Shown here piece after piece: positions 35,903 to 47,559 of a DNA stretch of 47,559 nucleotides. Below the pieces are notes generated by a model that was not told the origin of the DNA, made no database searches, and saw only the letters and a program-made list of their open reading frames with translations. Positions within the stretch are counted from its first letter, which is position 1; each line of letters opens with the position of its first letter. Source of the stretch: Folioceros fuciformis (taxonomy: Eukaryota > Anthocerotophyta > Anthocerotopsida > Anthocerotales); the NCBI GenBank assembly GCA_049999805.1, contig JBNGIO010006373.1, forward strand, positions 474,770-522,328, in the 5' to 3' direction. Position numbers and translations under genes: made by a program.

Positions 35903-36793
35903 GCTGCCAGAGCTCACATCGGACACCTAATTCTCACCTCCTAGCTCCCGCTGGAGAATTCCACAACACTGCCCTGAAGTATTTATACAGACAGCCATTC
36001 AGGAACATCCAGAAACACGTATCGGTATTGCATCTTCCGTAAGTCCAAGCCCACACATACCTTCTGTATAGGAACGTCCCTCGCAAACCCCTCTTTCCAG
36101 TTCTAGCTTGCCAGAACAGGTGCTGTGATTCTCGACCCAATTTTCCTCCAGCCAGCTACTTCACCAGACCCCGCTTCCGCCCGCTTCCTCCTCGGGGCAG
36201 CGATGTCGATTCGACCACACTAACCCAGCCTTCGTGCAACCCTCGCTGGCGTTCCAAGGCATCCAGCTCCAGGACCGGAGTGAGATCGAGCAGGGGAATG
36301 GCGTCCCGCGCAGTCGTGCGGAGACGATTCGATTCGCTTCTACGAATCGCATGGCGCTGGTAGGAATGAAGGAATTTGTTGGAGCAGCTGCAGGAACTGG
36401 CGAATTTCGAACCCGTTGGAAGGACCAGTTTGTGCGTCTTCAGCTGAAGACCTTTTGCTTTCTGAGTCGGGTTACAGGATTCCGATTCGTCACGGTCGTT
36501 GGAGGGAAACTCACACGGCGGCTGGGAAAATGATCGATAATTCATACGCGTCGTTTGCATGTCTAAACATGATTAGGGATGCCTTCAGCCTCCATCATCA
36601 AGCCACGTTAGGGCATCCGTGACGTACACATACTGTTTTGGTACGACAAGACTTACGACACCGCGAGGAGTTTGGTGACTGACATGGCAGCTTGGATTTT
36701 GGCGCTGCCTTTGATTCCTACAAAACTTTAGATGTTCTAAAAGTCACATGGTGGGCACATGGGAGATGGAGTCAGAAACCGCGGCTAGCGTCT
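35903..36793. other. spacer between PHD/Myb and FTSHI4-like genes
   Basis: Should hold the promoter of the PHD/Myb gene and the 3' UTR of the FTSHI4-like gene, both on -. Frames of 134 codons (36156-36560, -) and 99 codons (36234-36533, +) lie over each other and neither is recognised. Confidence 0.35.
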
Positions 36794-39700
36794 TCAACAT
36801 CGGTGTAGGGGTGCGGGGTAGATGTCCAAGTACTCGTATCGACCTTTCATGTTGGGCGGCATCGCTGGCATCTCCTGCACAGGCGAGAATCCATTTGGCC
36901 TCAGCTCTCAGAAAGTCAGTATAGCGCGAAAAACGTGGACATCATTTCACATGGCAGGGGATCAGAGGTCACGACCTGGTCGAACTTGATTGGCGGGAAG
37001 TACATTGGATCTTCCATCATTATTGGGTCCATGGACTTGATTATTTCTTCCGCTTCCTGCTCAGTATATGCAAAACATGTGTTCAGCACAGGTTCAACGA
37101 ACGCGGACAGGGTTCAAGAAATGAAGAACTTCATCACACGATGGGAGACGATACTCACAATTCCGCTGAGTTTGGACTTGACCACCAGTTCGTCCACAAG
37201 TCTTTCCAAGATGCGTCTGTTCTTCCGTAAGGCCTCCATGGCCTGGTCTTCGGTCTCATCGATATACTGCAACCATAGACGAAGCAGTATGTGGTTACGG
37301 ACGGGTAAATTCTAGAAGAGCGGCAAGAATAGGCCGTGAAAGCCTTAGGCGTACAGCCCGAATCAAGGATCGGAGGCACCCATCCGCTTACCCTCCGCAC
37401 TTCCCTGGTGAACAGTTCCGAAAATTCAACAGTCATGTTCGTGATAAGCGAGCCTGGTTTGCTCCACTGCATAGCACAGACGATTCCAACTTTCATTCTC
37501 GTACGAAATGCAAGAAATGAAAAGGAGTGGGTTCCATGTGCCACAACTGGAAATCGCCATTAGCCATGAGGACGTACGGAGATTGAGCAAATAGTGACAA
37601 ATGAACGAGAGGTCTACCTCATTGGGAATCAGAGCTACTTCTCCCGGGCGTTCTTGAGGATCGAGGTGCCCTTGCCATTGTTTAGGGAAAAGTCCAAGGC
37701 GTGGGCTTGCATGAGTGATCGCAATCTCTCGCGCAATCTAAAACAAGACCACGATTAGCCACTAAAACACAGAAGTCAATATCAGGCTGAGTCACGGTCT
37801 GGACAATTACCCTGGAGATGTTCACAAGGTCATCCTGCCCTCCATCCGTGATGTCATCACCGTTTATAAGCCGTTCAGCACACCGACCGCCATGAGCGAC
37901 AACCATTTGCATCTTTAAATATCCAACGGTGGTATACCCCAATTGCAGCATTTCCTCCCGCGGGAAAAATACCGTTAATGCAGTATCCTACACACAGAAA
38001 CAGCACCCAAAGCTTTGAGCCACACACCTGTTGAGGCGTATTTTACAGACAAGAAGCTTCCGGTGCAGCTCCAAATCTGGAATATACCTTACCACCTGGT
38101 AACAGATTACTAAAGGCATGCCAATCAAAACGTGGGAAGAGATGTGCCAGGAGTATATGGCCCGCCTCGTGCACTGCAAGGAGTCTCTTTGTTCCCTCAG
38201 GTACCTGTTGAGGGAGTACGAGGAAGGTTTTCATTTGTCGCCGTAGGGTAGGCAAAAAAAGAGTAGAGTGGCCTCACACAATTACGCACCTGAGAGACAA
38301 TCCTTTGCTGCTCGTCGTCTGTCAGAACCATGCCCATCCCTTCAAACAGTTGCTTGTCCAAAACTTCCAGAAAGTCAGTCTGAGTGATTTCAGTACGTCC
38401 CTTTCTGACCTGAATTGAACGACATCAAGGGGAGCCAATAGGGGCCTGAAATGACGAGCTCCCAACCTGTTGCAGATATATGACGTGCAACTACACACTT
38501 ACCGCCATAATCCCAGCTTCATTGATGAAATTTCTGATGTCTGCCCCGGAGTACCCTATGGTCCTGTACACCATCTGAAACATATGAGAACAGATGGGGT
38601 TCAATTCATACAGCACGTGTACAGAGTGCTCTTCGGTCAAAAAACGAGTATCACTGTGCACAACCAGAAGGCCTACTAGGTGTAGTCTTTCAACGAGGAG
38701 GTTTGGAGTACAATTGAACTTCTTAAACAAGGATACTGGCAGACAAGCTGGATTATTACCTTAGAGAAATCCACATCCTTGGCCAACCTTTTGCCTTCAC
38801 TGTGAACCTCAAATATCTGCAGTCGTTCTGCTTCTCCAGGTAATCCAATAGTGATCTCCCGATCAATGCGACCAGGCACCGTGAGCTGTTCATCTAGCTC
38901 ATCAGGTCGATTTGTTGCAGCAATGAGTATAACTGCCTGACGCAGGGAAAATCTATCAACATCTGTGTCATCTGGCCTGCAATTGCCACAGCATCAGTAT
39001 TCACCTGCAGTACCCGACCTGGACCTTGCCATTATTCCAACAGAGAAACACAACCTATTGAGAATAGCAAAACAAGACTGTCTGGGAACACCACTCACTC
39101 GCCATCTAGTTCAGCCAGCAGCTGCTGGAAAGTTGCCCTTCGTTCTGCATCATCTTTCGCATTCTTTCCCGCAAGAGCATCAATCTCATCAATGAACACA
39201 AAAGACGGTGCCTGCAAGGACAAAACCTTCACGTACATCAGAAAGTTGCCACGACAACAGGCCAAGATGCACAGTGCAGGGAAGTTCCTTACATTCGCCC
39301 GTGCTGTGAAGAAAATATCAAAGACCTTGTCGGATCCATTGCCAGAGCTGGATTCAACAAACTCTGCACCAGATGCAAACACGAAGGGAAGACCACACTC
39401 TCTTGCAATTGCCCTTGCAAGCAACGTTTTCCCAGTTCCAGGCGGTCCACTGATGAGGATCCCCTGAGTTCAGTCCATCACATAAAGACTTTCAGGCTGA
39501 GACCAACCAAACCATAGAAAGTACAAGAGTATAACCCCGTCAAACCTTGCAGGCCTTAAGCTCAAAACTATTCAGATGAAACATAAGAGACAAGAGCTAG
39601 CAACTTACCCTGGGCAACTTCACTCCCCTGCTGTGGTACTTAAGTGGATCTCGCATGTAGGTCATAATTTCGTCTAGAACTACCCACACATCCCCTCCAA

Positions 39701-42379
39701 CAACAACATCCTTGTACTGTGACTTTGCCTTGTCGGCAGCAACCTCCGGCTGAAGTTGAGCAAAGAATTCATGGAGTCAGCTCAAGCGGCTATCAGGAGT
39801 CACAACATATGTGGTACACAGAGAAGAGACTAGGGTCAAGGCATTGGACCAGGATCAACTGTCGACGATTCATGGTAAGCAAATCATATATCTCCTCCGA
39901 CATTTTTTCTTTTGCCCGATATTGAATGGCACGAATGTAAAGGATAATGAGCACACCAGGAAGTGTTGCAACAAGTGCTCGGAAGAAAAATGAGAAATTA
40001 CTGCGGCTCAGTATATCAATCTCCACTCCACAGTTTTTCAATTTCGGGTACAGAAATGGATCAACTGGCACATCGACCTGCGAAACGTGATATTGTTAGC
40101 CTGGCATTACACGGAACACTTGTGGCGAATATGGAGGAGTCCATAATCCAACTTTCTCCCCCTACAAGATTCCAAGGCTTTCTATGTCGACAAAAACAGT
40201 GTTCATGTGGCTTCGGATAGCCCTAGAGCGGAACGTACCACAAATTCCGATGGAAACCCCTCCTTCATGGTCACATAAAGCTTTCGCATATCTGTGCTGA
40301 ACACAGCAGAAGCAACCTTGAGGAGAGAAGAGGTTGGTCAGATGCCACAACTCTCAGTAGCACTCTGGTCGACCAGCCAAGCAGGATTCCAGTTTCAGTT
40401 CAGAGCATGGGCATTGCAGGCAGGACGAAAAGTTGACCAGCACCTCAGATGACTATTTGATAAGGAAATATACATGTCCCACAAGAAACGGATTTTTACG
40501 GGTACCTGAAGCGTTTCCACTTGTGAGAGGAAATACGTGTAGGGCAGCTTTGGCCTGTACTTCCACCACCTCCTTGCCACCCAAAATGATGCTCTCAATT
40601 GGGGAGGCAAGGATGCACGAAATGACTGGTCTGCAAGGTAATTTTGTCGGACTTCTGGCATGGAAGCTTGAACTTGGTATCGAGAAGTTTCGTCTGTCAG
40701 CTCCTCCAGCTGCTCCTGAGCAAAGATCTTTTTCCACTCATCAAGCCTTTGTTGCCAGGTGCTCTTTGACCACCTCTCTTCTTCCTGCTTCTGACTTTCA
40801 GGCGTAGACACTGCTTCCTCCCCTGCAACAGAACGGGGAGCTTTTTCAGCTAGCATTTCCAACAGTGGCTGATCTGAGAAACACGTCCATCTAAGTCCTT
40901 GACAGCACCCTTACCAAACGAGGCTCACTGAGTTGGAACAGAAAAAGAGCTCAGATAGCAAGAACCCACCGTAAATTGCAATGAACTCTTCTCGCTTGCG
41001 TTGCTCTTCTGCAAGTCTACGAGCCTTGCCTCTAGCTCCAATCTTTTTCAGTTCAGCCTTTTGTTCATCCGTCATACCACTGTCATCTTCATCAATGATC
41101 TTGTCCAGGTCTAGTAACTCCTCATCAGGCTCCTCCCATGCGTTTTCACCCACATAAGAAGGATCCCTATGATACTCTCCATCTTTCCCGAGCATATATT
41201 TGTGGACCTCAAGTCCGTCTGGCGCTTCTTCCCTGAAGACACCTCTCTTCACCCTGCACCGAGCTTTGCAGGGGTAAGCAGACTAGTCCACGAGAGCAGA
41301 CCAACAACGCAGAACAAAATCATTGTAAAGGACTTTCTGTGCACGATGAAACATCCGCATCAACCGTGTACGCTCCTGTTCCTTAGGATGTTGATACACT
41401 TGGGCCTGGAAGGGCGTGGTGTACGTGTTTTGGATCGGAGAGAAAATGTACTCACTTTTGAATGTTCTTCGTTGTGGGGGCCGGTATCACCGCTTCCATG
41501 TACTCATTTGCTAGAGTCTTTATCATGCCCTTCGACGCTCGTGGTCGAGTGACACCGGAGTACATTCCCGCAAGAGATACAGTTGCAAGCAACACATAGA
41601 GGACAAGAGTTCCAACTCTTCGGCCATCCCAATTTTTCACGTTCTGCATCAAACAGAGAACATAGTCAACACCTTCTGGGGAAAAATGTGGAGGCCACCC
41701 TCACACAGACTTGTTAACATTGTGCATGTAGAGCACCTGTTCTTACAGGTGCAATTACCGTACTGACCTTCCACATATCCCAACGATTGTAAGCCACAAA
41801 CAGGGGCCAATATCGGGCCCTGGCCTCATTGAATTCCTTCCCACCCTTCTCTTTCAACCTCCTCGCCTCCTTGAGCAGCACCTGAATCTGTTCCTTCGCC
41901 TTGTCAGACGTGATCTCCATAAAGCCCTTCACAAATCTGTATTTCGACAAAAACCCAGCCTTCACCGCCGCAGGCTCCACCCCCAGAGCACCTGTCACTT
42001 CCTCGACGAATTCTTCGTAATACCGAGAAGCACCTATTCGAAACGCGCTCTTCAGCCCCCTGTTATACTTCTCCCTTGAGCCCCCGACATTGGAGGCTTC
42101 CTGCCGCTGGCTACCGTCATCTGCCGAGCTGCCCCGTCCCACATTTCGAGCTCTTATCACAACGGTTCGACTCAAGAACCTTGACCTCGGTCGACCCGTG
42201 CAGGCAAACGGTAAACCACCATGGCAGAAGTCCTTGCCTACTGCGAGCCCTAAGATCCAAGTTGCATTTCCATGAATTCTGCTACCTGACGCCCGCTGCG
42301 AGAAGGGGCGTTCCAATCCCCTTCTCGGCAACACGAAACTGGGGCAGGGGCTGCAGGAAACGAGTCCCGCGACCACCAT
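36794..42379 (-). CDS. FTSHI4: FtsH-like AAA/M41 protein of the plastid, FTSHI4-like
   Basis: Nineteen exons: 41768-42379, 41456-41643, 40970-41253, 40506-40873, 40239-40316, 39850-40077, 39609-39749, 39293-39463, 39099-39211, 38760-38976, 38503-38574, 38290-38409, 38088-38204, 37811-37987, 37618-37737, 37392-37466, 37159-37266, 36976-37056, 36794-36874; all phases close to 1116 residues. An Arg-rich leader suggests plastid import. Membrane spans lie near residues 214-231 and 540-558. Walker A is GPPGTGKT (639-646), Walker B FVFIDEID (694-701), followed by AATNRPDELD. The peptidase domain has HEAGH (876-880) and GGRCAERLINGDDITDGG. The RYWPLFVAYNRWDMWK and C-terminal PAPLHR blocks match plant FTSHI4. 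Arabidopsis FTSHI proteins form an import motor/complex at the inner envelope and are described as proteolytically inactive. The last donor (36975) is one of two possible. Gene symbol is by similarity. Confidence 0.92.
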
Positions 42380-43832
42380 TCCAGCTTCAACGGAATGTGT
42401 CCCACCTTATAATGCAGGGGAAAAGTTCATTGCTTTCAAACGAATGCAGAGAACCCCTGCCTTGGTCCTTTCATTTGTACAGTGTCCCTATCTGCTTTGG
42501 CAATTCAGGCTCTCCATTGCTGTCCAGGTACATACGCTGAAGTTGGTGAGGTGGGGGTCGGGGCTGGAACTCCACCTCCCAAAGGTTTAGGGTTTAGCAG
42601 ATTCATCATTCATGTCATATCATTTACGACTAAAGAAATTTCGTCAGAAACTATTCAGTCCAGAGCGAATCAACTGAATTCCGCGAATTCGCCCACTTTT
42701 CCGCCGAAGAAGGTAGAGAGTCTTAGAATTGATCGATTTCGATCGCCTTGCCTTAGGGTGAACATAACGGATAGAATAGGGGTGGATAGGAGAGGCGGTT
42801 TTGGCTCCACGTTCGTAGTGTATGCGAACGATCGCTAATGTTTTGATGTTGTCACCGGGTTCAGTGCGCTAAACTTCGTACTGCATATGTCCAGTCTTAA
42901 AATCTGAATGGCAAGCCCTCCAATCCGACCTGAAAAGTACATAGGGCTTTTACTCTTCCGAGAGCAAGACTATGGCACTTCATAACTTGTGTTGTTCTCG
43001 GAGCCCCGCGAGTCCCCCCCCGCGCACAACCGTCTGACTCGCGAATCAGGCGACTCGCGACTCGCCTGCACATTCCCCGTCGGCTACTTCCACCGCCTTC
43101 GATCTCCATCGACCGCAATAGAAGAGGTCCAGCAAAGAGCCAGATTACGTTCCTTGCTAAACCTGGCACGCGTGTCTTCTGCCTGAGGGTTCCGGTTTAA
43201 CGAACGGAATGAAGAATCGCGGGCTCCACTAGGGGTACCCCGGACACGATGAATCTGGCTGCTGTCCCAGCGCACGGACCGGATCCATCCTCCGGGGGCA
43301 ATCAGGTAAGGATTCTTGTCTCTGCGGACACCTGATCGCGACGGGCCAATGAGCCATGTGCTACTTGGCCTGTATCCCTTCATTTTTCTCACGTTATCTG
43401 GCTGAAACCACCACACCTGCGGAATTACATGTTCCGTCCGCTCTCTCCTGCCTCGGCTGATACTTTGTGCGAGCTTGCCTCATGCCCAGCTGACTGCGAG
43501 GTAGAAACTGCCCCTGTAAACCCCACGGCAAATTACAGGGACGGGGATGCGGCCGGCCAGACCACACGCCAGATACATAAACACAGCAGCCACAACCTGT
43601 TTGAAGAGGATGCAGAAGACGAAGGAGGCAACGACAAACTGCAGATGTAGTCGCAACGAGGCCACCAAGAGAGCCAGCTGCTGCAACTGTTCTTTGAACA
43701 ACGTCTCATTCTGATTGTCCTGTCATAATACAGACACCGACAGGCAGTTCTTCTCTCTCATGCATGAATTCGCAAAACTCTCAACCCTTCCCTCCGGCTG
43801 AACACTGCGGAGCAGCAGCAACCAGCGACAGC
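42380..43832. other. divergent promoter region of FTSHI4-like and plastid RPS17 genes
   Basis: This 1.45 kb lies between two nuclear genes for plastid proteins transcribed away from each other. It contains a telo-box (TTAGGGTTT) at 42587-42595. Frames such as 43084-43416 (-) and 43429-43650 (+) are not recognised. Confidence 0.45.
42587..42595. promoter_or_regulatory. telo-box element
   Basis: TTAGGGTTT, within GGTTTAGGGTTTAG, is the complement of AAACCCTAA. This element is known in promoters of plant translation and ribosomal protein genes. It lies 208 bp upstream of the FTSHI4-like ATG and 1.2 kb from RPS17. Confidence 0.4.
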
Positions 43833-44273
43833 ATGGCGCTCTCCGGGATGATCGCGTCATCCTTCGCCACGAAACCACTGGCTGCCCCGGCCAAGCTATC
43901 CTCGTCCGCATTTTTCCAGGGTGGAAAGCTGGCGTCCTGTAGGAGCATCGTTGTGAGGCCGGCACTCATGCCAGGGTTCAGTCTGCAGGTGGAGGCTATG
44001 AAGAAAGTGCAAGGCAAGGTGGAGGTCTTCAGGATTGCACCGCATCCCAAGTACAAGAAACGGATCAAAACTAGCAAAAAGTACCAGGCTCATGACCCGT
44101 ACAACAGCTGCAAGGTGGGCGATACAGTGACGCTGGTGAAGTGCGCGCCGGTGAGGAAAACCAAGGCATTCCTTGTCAGGGAAATCAGGGCGGCTAAGGT
44201 AGCTGTGAGGAAGGCGGCTGCCGCGTCTGAGCTTTCCATTCCCTTGGAGTCGGCAGTAGCACCTCCAAGCTGA
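43833..44273 (+). CDS. RPS17: plastid ribosomal protein bS17 (RPS17), nuclear-encoded
   Basis: Single exon of 146 residues from the ATG at 43833, which has a good context (GCATGGCG) and opens a Ser/Ala-rich plastid transit peptide (MALSGMIASSFATKPLAAPA). An in-frame ATG at 43764 would add 23 residues. The mature part has IAPHPKYKKRIKTSKKYQAH, DPYNSCKVGDTVTLVKCAPV and RKTKAFLVREI, the OB-fold of bS17, followed by an Ala-rich tail with SIPLES as in plant plastid S17. The segment normally found between QGKV and VEV (the SDKTV strand region, about 10 residues) is absent. It would be part of the 30S subunit binding 16S rRNA, if that strand is dispensable. Confidence 0.87.
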   Translation: MALSGMIASSFATKPLAAPAKLSSSAFFQGGKLASCRSIVVRPALMPGFSLQVEAMKKVQGKVEVFRIAPHPKYKKRIKTSKKYQAHDPYNSCKVGDTVTLVKCAPVRKTKAFLVREIRAAKVAVRKAAAASELSIPLESAVAPPS

Positions 44274-46876
44274 TCGCTGAAGGTGCGTTCTCTGCTACAG
44301 CCGGTTGTACGTTTTCCTGTTTTCCTGCTAGGATGAATCAGTATGATTTCTTCTGTCAGTCTCCAACTCTAGGAGGTGGTGAACATTGTCTACCTTTCTT
44401 GTGTTCCTCCTCGTCGCATCGGGAGAGATTGCAATGGGCTTCGTTTGCAAGTTCCGGTGCTTTACTGTGTTGTATGTGTGCATCTTCTCTCACCCACTCT
44501 CCGTCGATCACAACGCAATGTAGAACTTCCATAATCCAATGCAGCACTCGCAGTGTCATTGTGAGACAGGTGCTGTTTCTGGATCATGAAAAAGCAGGTG
44601 TGCACTTTCACTAATCCATTAGAGAGGATCCTCCTTCGCTCGCTTCAAACGTTGCTTCTTCTTCGTGAGGTCACTACAGTTAAATGCTTCCGGTCACTCA
44701 CACTGCTTTCCCTACATGTGGGTAAGTACAGCACCGTAGATAGTTCCTATAGGTGACCTTTCATCGCTCACACCTTTTGGGTAGTGCAATGGCTTCGTTC
44801 GTTGATATGTAGCATGCTGGTACAGCCTTAGGGTTCGCAGTGATTGCCTGAGATGTAACTGCCCTAACCACCTTGTCATTCTTTGACGCCTCTTATCATT
44901 GCTTTCTCTCCTCTTTAGGGTGAGTTAGAGTTGTCTCACATTTCGCTGGCAAGCCTGTTGGAGACTGGTGCAAATCTGCAATATCGCAGGCGGCTGAATT
45001 TCTATGTGCATGTGAGACTTTCTACCAGCAAGACGAGCTTCAAGGGCTTGCGGCTGTGACCTTTTGCAACGTGTAGAGGTCAGTATGAGATGTTCCAGTT
45101 AAGCAACAACTTGCATGATAGGACCAAATGGGTGCTTCTAATCATATGATTGTTTTTTGTGGCCAGTCAGGTACTTGTGCCTCCATGGGTCTGTAATTTC
45201 TGGCTCATGAGAGCCTCTTGCTGTCTCTGATTTGGGCCATTCAGTCCTTGGTAGCAGTGGCAACTGGGGAGCCCAAGTTTCTGCCCATTTCCGGTGGACT
45301 AGTTCTGGCAGGCTACTCGCCCTCTGTTTTTTTTCCTAGCCATGAATTCTGTCAGCTATCCTTCTCGCTGTCCATGGGGTGTTTCTCGTCTCCTACAATT
45401 TGACGTGCAGGAGCTTTTTCCCTTTTCTGTGTCCATAGGCTCCACACGTCTTGCAATATCCTCTGGCTGGGCTACCGGATGTGATAACGAGGACTTTTCT
45501 GTGTTGTCTGGCACGCAACGTCCATTCCGTGACGCACAACATATGTGGTATTGTTGCTAGAAGTGAGCTGTCTACTCCCTGGCCCGTTTGACATCAGAAA
45601 GCTTGCCTACTTTATTTCTCCCATCAGATGTGTCAGAAATTGGCTTTGCAGACCAAGGAGTTGGGCGGTCAAATTGGCAGCCTGTTCCGAGTCACTCAGA
45701 ATTTAGGATTGGAGGTCCAGTAGTTGAAGACCCTTGAGTCGAGAGGATATACTTAGAAGGGCAAATAATGCTGGCTGGTAACAGTCGTTATTTTTCTAGG
45801 CCTGAAGATTTTCGTAATCGAGAAGTAATAGAAGAATCGTCCGGCGGCAAACGATAGCAGCCTCCTAGGCAGTGGCCACTTTCATGTGGTTGGGCCAGGA
45901 GGATGGGAAAGAAAGGATAAATCAGTTACCATGGACATCAATATCCACCCACTGGACAGCTCGGTGTCGAATGCAGAAGAAATTGGGACGCTTCAGATGT
46001 CAACATTTTCAGCACACACGATACCTCTTAGTGTGGTGCTTTTTCTGCTCGTTCGTTTGTGTGTACCCACGTGGGTCTTGTGAGACGCGGTCCTCCAGAT
46101 GCTTGTGATGGACGCTGCCCATGTCTGTAAAGCTCATTGTGGCGTGAGTGGCGTGACTCTGGGTGGGCCAAGCTGGAAACACCTGCCAGTCATCTACAGC
46201 ATGTACGCTATTCCCTGAAAAGCTCGGGCTTGGCTATCCTTGCTACGAGCCAACAGCACCAGATCTGAAAGGCAACAGATTCCAAAGCTGTACGAAAGCG
46301 CGTGTAACAGAGCGCGAAACATAGAAGTAGGAGAATCTGGACCTAACGCTGTCATGATCCTGCAGACCGAAATCTGCTACACACCTTGAGCATCCAGATG
46401 ACGCTCGGTGGACCAGCTGTTTGACCCCTACATTCCACGTGACTCCCAACAGGACGACGATGGAATGAGGTGGTAACACGGGTCACCTCACACAGTGAAG
46501 TACCTGCTCCTAGTCTTGGTTGAGGCGAATTCATTCCTCGGTCGTACTCACATCGAACGCACCTGGAAAGGCACGGATAAAGGTGAATATTCTGAACAGG
46601 CAGCACGACTATCCTCGGGCGTGGGCGAATGAAATTTCCAGAGACAGGGACAGTGACAAGGGAAGCCTTGATACGGAACTGCAAGGGCCACTAAGAAGGG
46701 GAGCGGTGGCTCCCGCAGGCTCAAAGGACAAATTGGGAAGGAGATCCGGAGGGCCCGCTCCCATCTCATCGAATCCCCTCGAGCCACAGTGCCAACCCAA
46801 AGCAAAGCAGATAACAGTCACCAAACTCCCTTCCTCCCCACCCCATGAACATGCTCCTACCACGGAGTGATCAATC
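44274..46876. other. 2.6 kb region without a recognised gene
   Basis: Starts with the RPS17 3' UTR. Short frames (for example 45342-45560 and 45872-46108 on +) lack family resemblance and consistent splice-linked continuation. No repeats of note, tRNA or transposon ends were seen. Confidence 0.35.
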
Positions 46877-47559
46877 ATGAGCCTTCCAGTGAAAGACTTA
46901 ATGCAAAGAGCAGCAGCAGTGTGCGCCACCTACATCGAAGAATCCCTCTTGACGTGTGCCGACGAGTACGTAGCCACATGGGTACCACTCACTTACCGGG
47001 CCAAGATGGCCTGCTACATCCTGCAATGGTACCGGGCAATGCCGCTCAAGGGCATCATCCTAGGCCAGTCTCCGTCCAGCCTCGACAGCCCTAACACCTC
47101 CTTCCCGGACACGGGGCCCATTCCCCTGTCCGCGGCGTTCTCCTACAACGAGGACGCCCTCGCATGCAAGCGGCAGGGCGTGGTCGTTCCACCCCTGGCC
47201 ACAGACCTCCTGGCCCAGGAGATCGGCAAGACCTGCGCCGTGGACGAGGAGGCAGTGCTCACGTCTCTCAGGGACTGCCACACCCTCTTGGACCAAGGCG
47301 TCATCGTCTGGTACGCCCTCCCCCTCGGAAAGCAGGAGATCCGCTACAACAATTACTCGGAAGACGCCTTCCGGCTCAAGCACAACTCCCGGCAAATCCA
47401 AACCCTAGCTCACGCCCTGCACCAGCTCATCTCCATCAGCAACGAGATGGAGCCGAGCGCACTGGAATCCACCACCGTGGTGGCCCTCGGGGTGTGGGCC
47501 AGGCGGGTATCCGCGGCCATCCGGACCACGGTCTCGGCCCAGTCCGCAGAGCTCACCCG
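46877..47559 (+). CDS. hypothetical protein, weakly uracil-DNA-glycosylase-like, partial at right edge
   Basis: The frame is open from the ATG at 46877 (in-frame TGA at 46868) to the window end, 227 codons, with no stop and no intron signal needed. Codons end mostly in G or C and the stretch is clearly GC-richer than its neighbours. Possible family traces: LKGIILGQSPSS, in the place of the UDG water-activating loop GQDPYH; LSAAFSYNED, where UDGs have a GLAFSV block; GVIVWYALPLG; and STTVVALGVWARRV, like the late LWG strand. If the alignment is right the catalytic Asp is replaced by Ser. I do not recognise it firmly as any plant gene. It could be a virus-derived or mobile-element gene, or simply an orphan plant gene. 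Confidence 0.5.
   Translation, partial: MSLPVKDLMQRAAAVCATYIEESLLTCADEYVATWVPLTYRAKMACYILQWYRAMPLKGIILGQSPSSLDSPNTSFPDTGPIPLSAAFSYNEDALACKRQGVVVPPLATDLLAQEIGKTCAVDEEAVLTSLRDCHTLLDQGVIVWYALPLGKQEIRYNNYSEDAFRLKHNSRQIQTLAHALHQLISISNEMEPSALESTTVVALGVWARRVSAAIRTTVSAQSAELT

Noticed and set aside
36156-36560. 134-codon frame on -
   Set aside because: No similarity recognised, overlapped on +, and located in the promoter region of the PHD/Myb gene.

Overview
The window looks like nuclear DNA of a land plant. Almost every gene is split by short GT-AG introns (about 50-170 bp). The proteins include plant-specific families: a SULTR sulfate transporter pair, an E-class PPR protein, a plastid FTSHI pseudo-protease, a nuclear-encoded plastid ribosomal protein S17, a DUF220 protein and an EF-hand LPEAT2-type acyltransferase. 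Intron compactness, roughly balanced base composition and a long intronless PPR gene suggest a non-flowering lineage such as a hornwort, another bryophyte or a lycophyte. That placement is inference from style, not from a search.

Layout, left to right. 1-6.2 kb: a two-exon PLP-dependent transferase related to molybdenum cofactor sulfurase, then an intronless PPR gene, both on +. 6.7-14.9 kb: two tandem sulfate transporter genes on -, each of 13 exons with matching exon sizes. 14.9-18.1 kb: a gene-poor stretch with simple repeats. 18.1-22.2 kb: an LPEAT2-like gene (with an apparent one-base frameshift) and a DUF220 gene, both on -. 22.8-27.1 kb: an FAHD1-like hydrolase (+) and a CCDC137-like nucleolar-type protein (-) lie tail to tail. 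A 1.2 kb block holding both 3' halves has been tandemly duplicated, and each extra half-gene has decayed. A 560 bp minisatellite sits at the junction. 27.8-31 kb: PIG-F (GPI anchor synthesis, +) and dynein light chain LC8 (-). 32.0-35.9 kb: one nine-exon gene (-) for a protein with two PHD fingers and a C-terminal telobox-type Myb domain; a 100-N gap inside exon 4 appears to be spurious. 36.8-42.4 kb: a 19-exon FTSHI4-like gene (-). 43.8 kb: plastid RPS17 (+), divergent from FTSHI4. 46.9 kb to the right edge: an open GC-rich reading frame with faint uracil-DNA-glycosylase-like motifs.

Most genes are unrelated housekeeping functions. The links visible here are the sulfate transporter duplication, the two plastid genes (FTSHI4-like and RPS17) in a head-to-head arrangement, and the shared history of the FAHD1 and CCDC137-like pair. 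Exon models were built by hand from splice signals, reading phase and remembered family conservation. Phases close exactly for nearly all genes; exceptions are stated in the entries.
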